A stretch of 5,300 nt of DNA from Planctomycetota bacterium. Its GTDB lineage: Bacteria > Planctomycetota > Phycisphaerae > Sedimentisphaerales > Anaerohalosphaeraceae. Made by a program: the position numbers and the translations under genes. The stretch spans positions 1 through 5,300 of the forward strand of contig DAOVVQ010000268.1 in the NCBI GenBank assembly GCA_030637065.1, given 5' to 3'. Under the pieces are notes generated by a model. That model was not told where the DNA came from. It did not search any database and was given only the letters and a program-made list of their open reading frames with translations. Positions within the stretch are counted from its first letter, which is position 1. Each line of letters starts with the position of its first letter. Below are positions 3,836 to 5,300 of the stretch, in pieces.

Positions 3836-5283
3836 TGCCCCCTCGCCTCAAGTCAGCCGGCAGTAACGTCATCTGCACATTGCACTGCAAACAGCTTGCA
3901 ATCGCCGCCAGCCATCCGGCTTTAACCGACATCATTGCCCGAAAACAGTCCCCCGCGATCCTCGGCGGCAATTCCTCGCCGGGCCGGGCCAACAGGTTCA
4001 GCGTCTGGGCCGCCGAGCCGATAGACACATTTAAATTCACCGAAGGCGACGATGACCCATTCGGCAAATTACAGCAGGCCCTCGAAACCTACCGGCTCGA
4101 ATCGCCGCCGGACAAAGCCCTCCCGAAAGAGATCTTCAAATGCGGATGGATCGGCTACTTTAGCTACGACCTCGGCAGGTACATCGAAAAGATCGACCCC
4201 TCAGCGACCAACGACCTGGGCCTTCCCCTGATCCGCCTGTGCTTCTACGACCGGGCGATCTGCTACGACCACGCCGAGGACAAATGGTGGCTGATCGCAC
4301 TTGAGATTCCCGGCGACCGCGAATCACCGGCTGAGAAGCTCACAGCCCTTGGCCAAATCCTCCGCCAGGCCGAAAACACCGAAGTTACCATCCCGAAGTG
4401 CGGCGACCTGCAGGATATCGACATCTCCGCCATCGACTGCAACATGACCGGCGACTATTACCTCGAGGCCCTGGCCAAAACCCGCGAATACATCTACGAC
4501 GGCGAGGTCTACCAGATCAATTTCTCGCAGCGATTTAAGTGCGATTACAGCGCCCACCCCGTCGAGCTTTACCGCTGGCAAAATGCACACAACCCAAGCC
4601 CCTACGCCGCATACATCGGTAGCGAAGATTTCGCCATCGTAAGCGCATCGCCGGAGATGTTCATAACCGTTTGCGATGGCCTCATCCGCACCAAGCCGAT
4701 AAAAGGGACCCGCCGCCGCCAGACGGCCTGCCCCGATTCGCAGCGAATAAACGAAGCCAATTTCACCCAGCTTGTCCAGAGCCCCAAGGACCAGGCCGAG
4801 CTGAATATGATAATCGACCTCGAACGAAACGACCTGACCAGAATATGCAAGTACGGAACGATCAAGGTCACCCAGCCGAGAACCATAGAGGCCTACCCGA
4901 CCGTCTTTCACGCGGTAGCGACGATACAGGGCCGCCTCCACGAGCCCCAGAGCCCGGCGACATTCTGCAATATCCTCAAGGCCGTCTTCCCCGGCGGCTC
5001 GATCACCGGAGCGCCGAAGATCCGCGCGATGGAGATAATTGAAGAGCTCGAGCCGACCCAAAGAAGCGTCTACACCGGCAGTATAGGCTTTATCGGGATC
5101 GACGACAACGTATGCTTGAACATCGCCATCCGAACGGTTATCATCAAGGACACCGCCGCATTCGTACAGACCGGCGGCGGAATAGTAGCCGACTCCGACC
5201 CCCGCGCCGAGTGGGAAGAAACGATCACAAAGGCAAGGGCACTGCTGGCGGGAATAAAAGCCGTGCAAGACGAGCACGACTAA
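3835..5283 (+). CDS. pabB: Aminodeoxychorismate synthase component I
   Basis: With a PabA-type glutaminase, PabB converts chorismate to 4-amino-4-deoxychorismate, which PabC then turns into p-aminobenzoate for folate. From the GTG at 3835 the product has 482 residues, within family range. The N-terminal half holds GYFSYDLGRYIEK (107-119). The chorismate-binding half runs from about 205 to the end. Its motifs are DGEVYQINFSQRF (222-234), ASPEMF (271-276), PIKGTRRR (288-295), KDQAELNMIIDLERNDL (318-334), FPGGSITGAPKIRAMEIIEE (385-404) and QTGGGIVADSDP (445-456). K290 in PIKGT is the catalytic lysine of PabB, where anthranilate synthase (TrpE) usually has Ala, so PabB is the better call. The start codon shares one base with the deoC stop (TAGTG), implying translational coupling. 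No pabA or pabC lies in the window. Only 17 AT-rich bases follow the TAA stop. Confidence 0.94.
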   Translation: MPPRLKSAGSNVICTLHCKQLAIAASHPALTDIIARKQSPAILGGNSSPGRANRFSVWAAEPIDTFKFTEGDDDPFGKLQQALETYRLESPPDKALPKEIFKCGWIGYFSYDLGRYIEKIDPSATNDLGLPLIRLCFYDRAICYDHAEDKWWLIALEIPGDRESPAEKLTALGQILRQAENTEVTIPKCGDLQDIDISAIDCNMTGDYYLEALAKTREYIYDGEVYQINFSQRFKCDYSAHPVELYRWQNAHNPSPYAAYIGSEDFAIVSASPEMFITVCDGLIRTKPIKGTRRRQTACPDSQRINEANFTQLVQSPKDQAELNMIIDLERNDLTRICKYGTIKVTQPRTIEAYPTVFHAVATIQGRLHEPQSPATFCNILKAVFPGGSITGAPKIRAMEIIEELEPTQRSVYTGSIGFIGIDDNVCLNIAIRTVIIKDTAAFVQTGGGIVADSDPRAEWEETITKARALLAGIKAVQDEHD

Positions 5284-5300
5284 AAATTAAATATTAAAAA

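Noticed and set aside
4324..5277. 317-residue open frame on the minus strand opposite pabB
   Set aside because: It lies wholly antisense to a gene with clear catalytic motifs. The product has no recognisable motif, and long antisense frames are expected in GC-rich codon patterns.
3835..5283. Anthranilate synthase component I (trpE)
   Set aside because: The PIKGT lysine (K290) is the PabB nucleophile, whereas TrpE usually has alanine there. The rest of the C-terminal motifs also read as PabB.
5284..5300. Terminator after pabB
   Set aside because: The 17 bases are AT-rich with only weak self-complementarity and are cut off by the window edge.

Overview
The window looks like ordinary chromosomal DNA from a free-living bacterium. 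It carries five protein-coding genes, all on the + strand: rpmE (ribosomal protein L31), prfA (release factor 1), an unnamed two-domain protein, deoC (deoxyribose-phosphate aldolase) and pabB (aminodeoxychorismate synthase component I). A planctomycete of the Phycisphaerae/Sedimentisphaerales type is my best guess. That rests on the style of the proteins, the codon choice and the GC-rich palindromes scattered between genes. It is inference only, as no marker gene here settles taxonomy.

Bases 1-190 contain no gene I can support and are packed with palindromes and hairpins. A near-consensus sigma-70-type promoter (219-246) follows and drives rpmE (275-511). rpmE is closed by a strong intrinsic terminator (532-584), so it appears to be a single-gene transcription unit. 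The spacer before prfA (585-715) holds a short array of four heptamers around TTTAG. prfA (716-1816) is a full-length, standard RF1. prmC, which often follows prfA, is absent. In its place, after 105 bases with an imperfect direct repeat, comes a 371-residue protein (1922-3037) that joins a degenerate adenylate-kinase-like P-loop half to a nucleoside 2-deoxyribosyltransferase-like half.

The gap 3038-3115 contains two copies of a small palindromic repeat whose third copy lies at 122-148. One copy supplies the stop codon of the two-domain gene, and the other ends just before the GTG start of deoC. deoC and pabB overlap by one base (TAGTG), with a strong Shine-Dalgarno sequence inside the end of deoC, and are almost certainly translated together.

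Functionally, rpmE and prfA serve translation. pabB makes the p-aminobenzoate precursor for folate. deoC breaks down deoxyribose-5-phosphate. The two-domain protein could act on deoxynucleosides or nucleotides upstream of deoC, which would make a small salvage module, but this is a hypothesis. No RNA gene, CRISPR array, insertion sequence or phage gene was seen.
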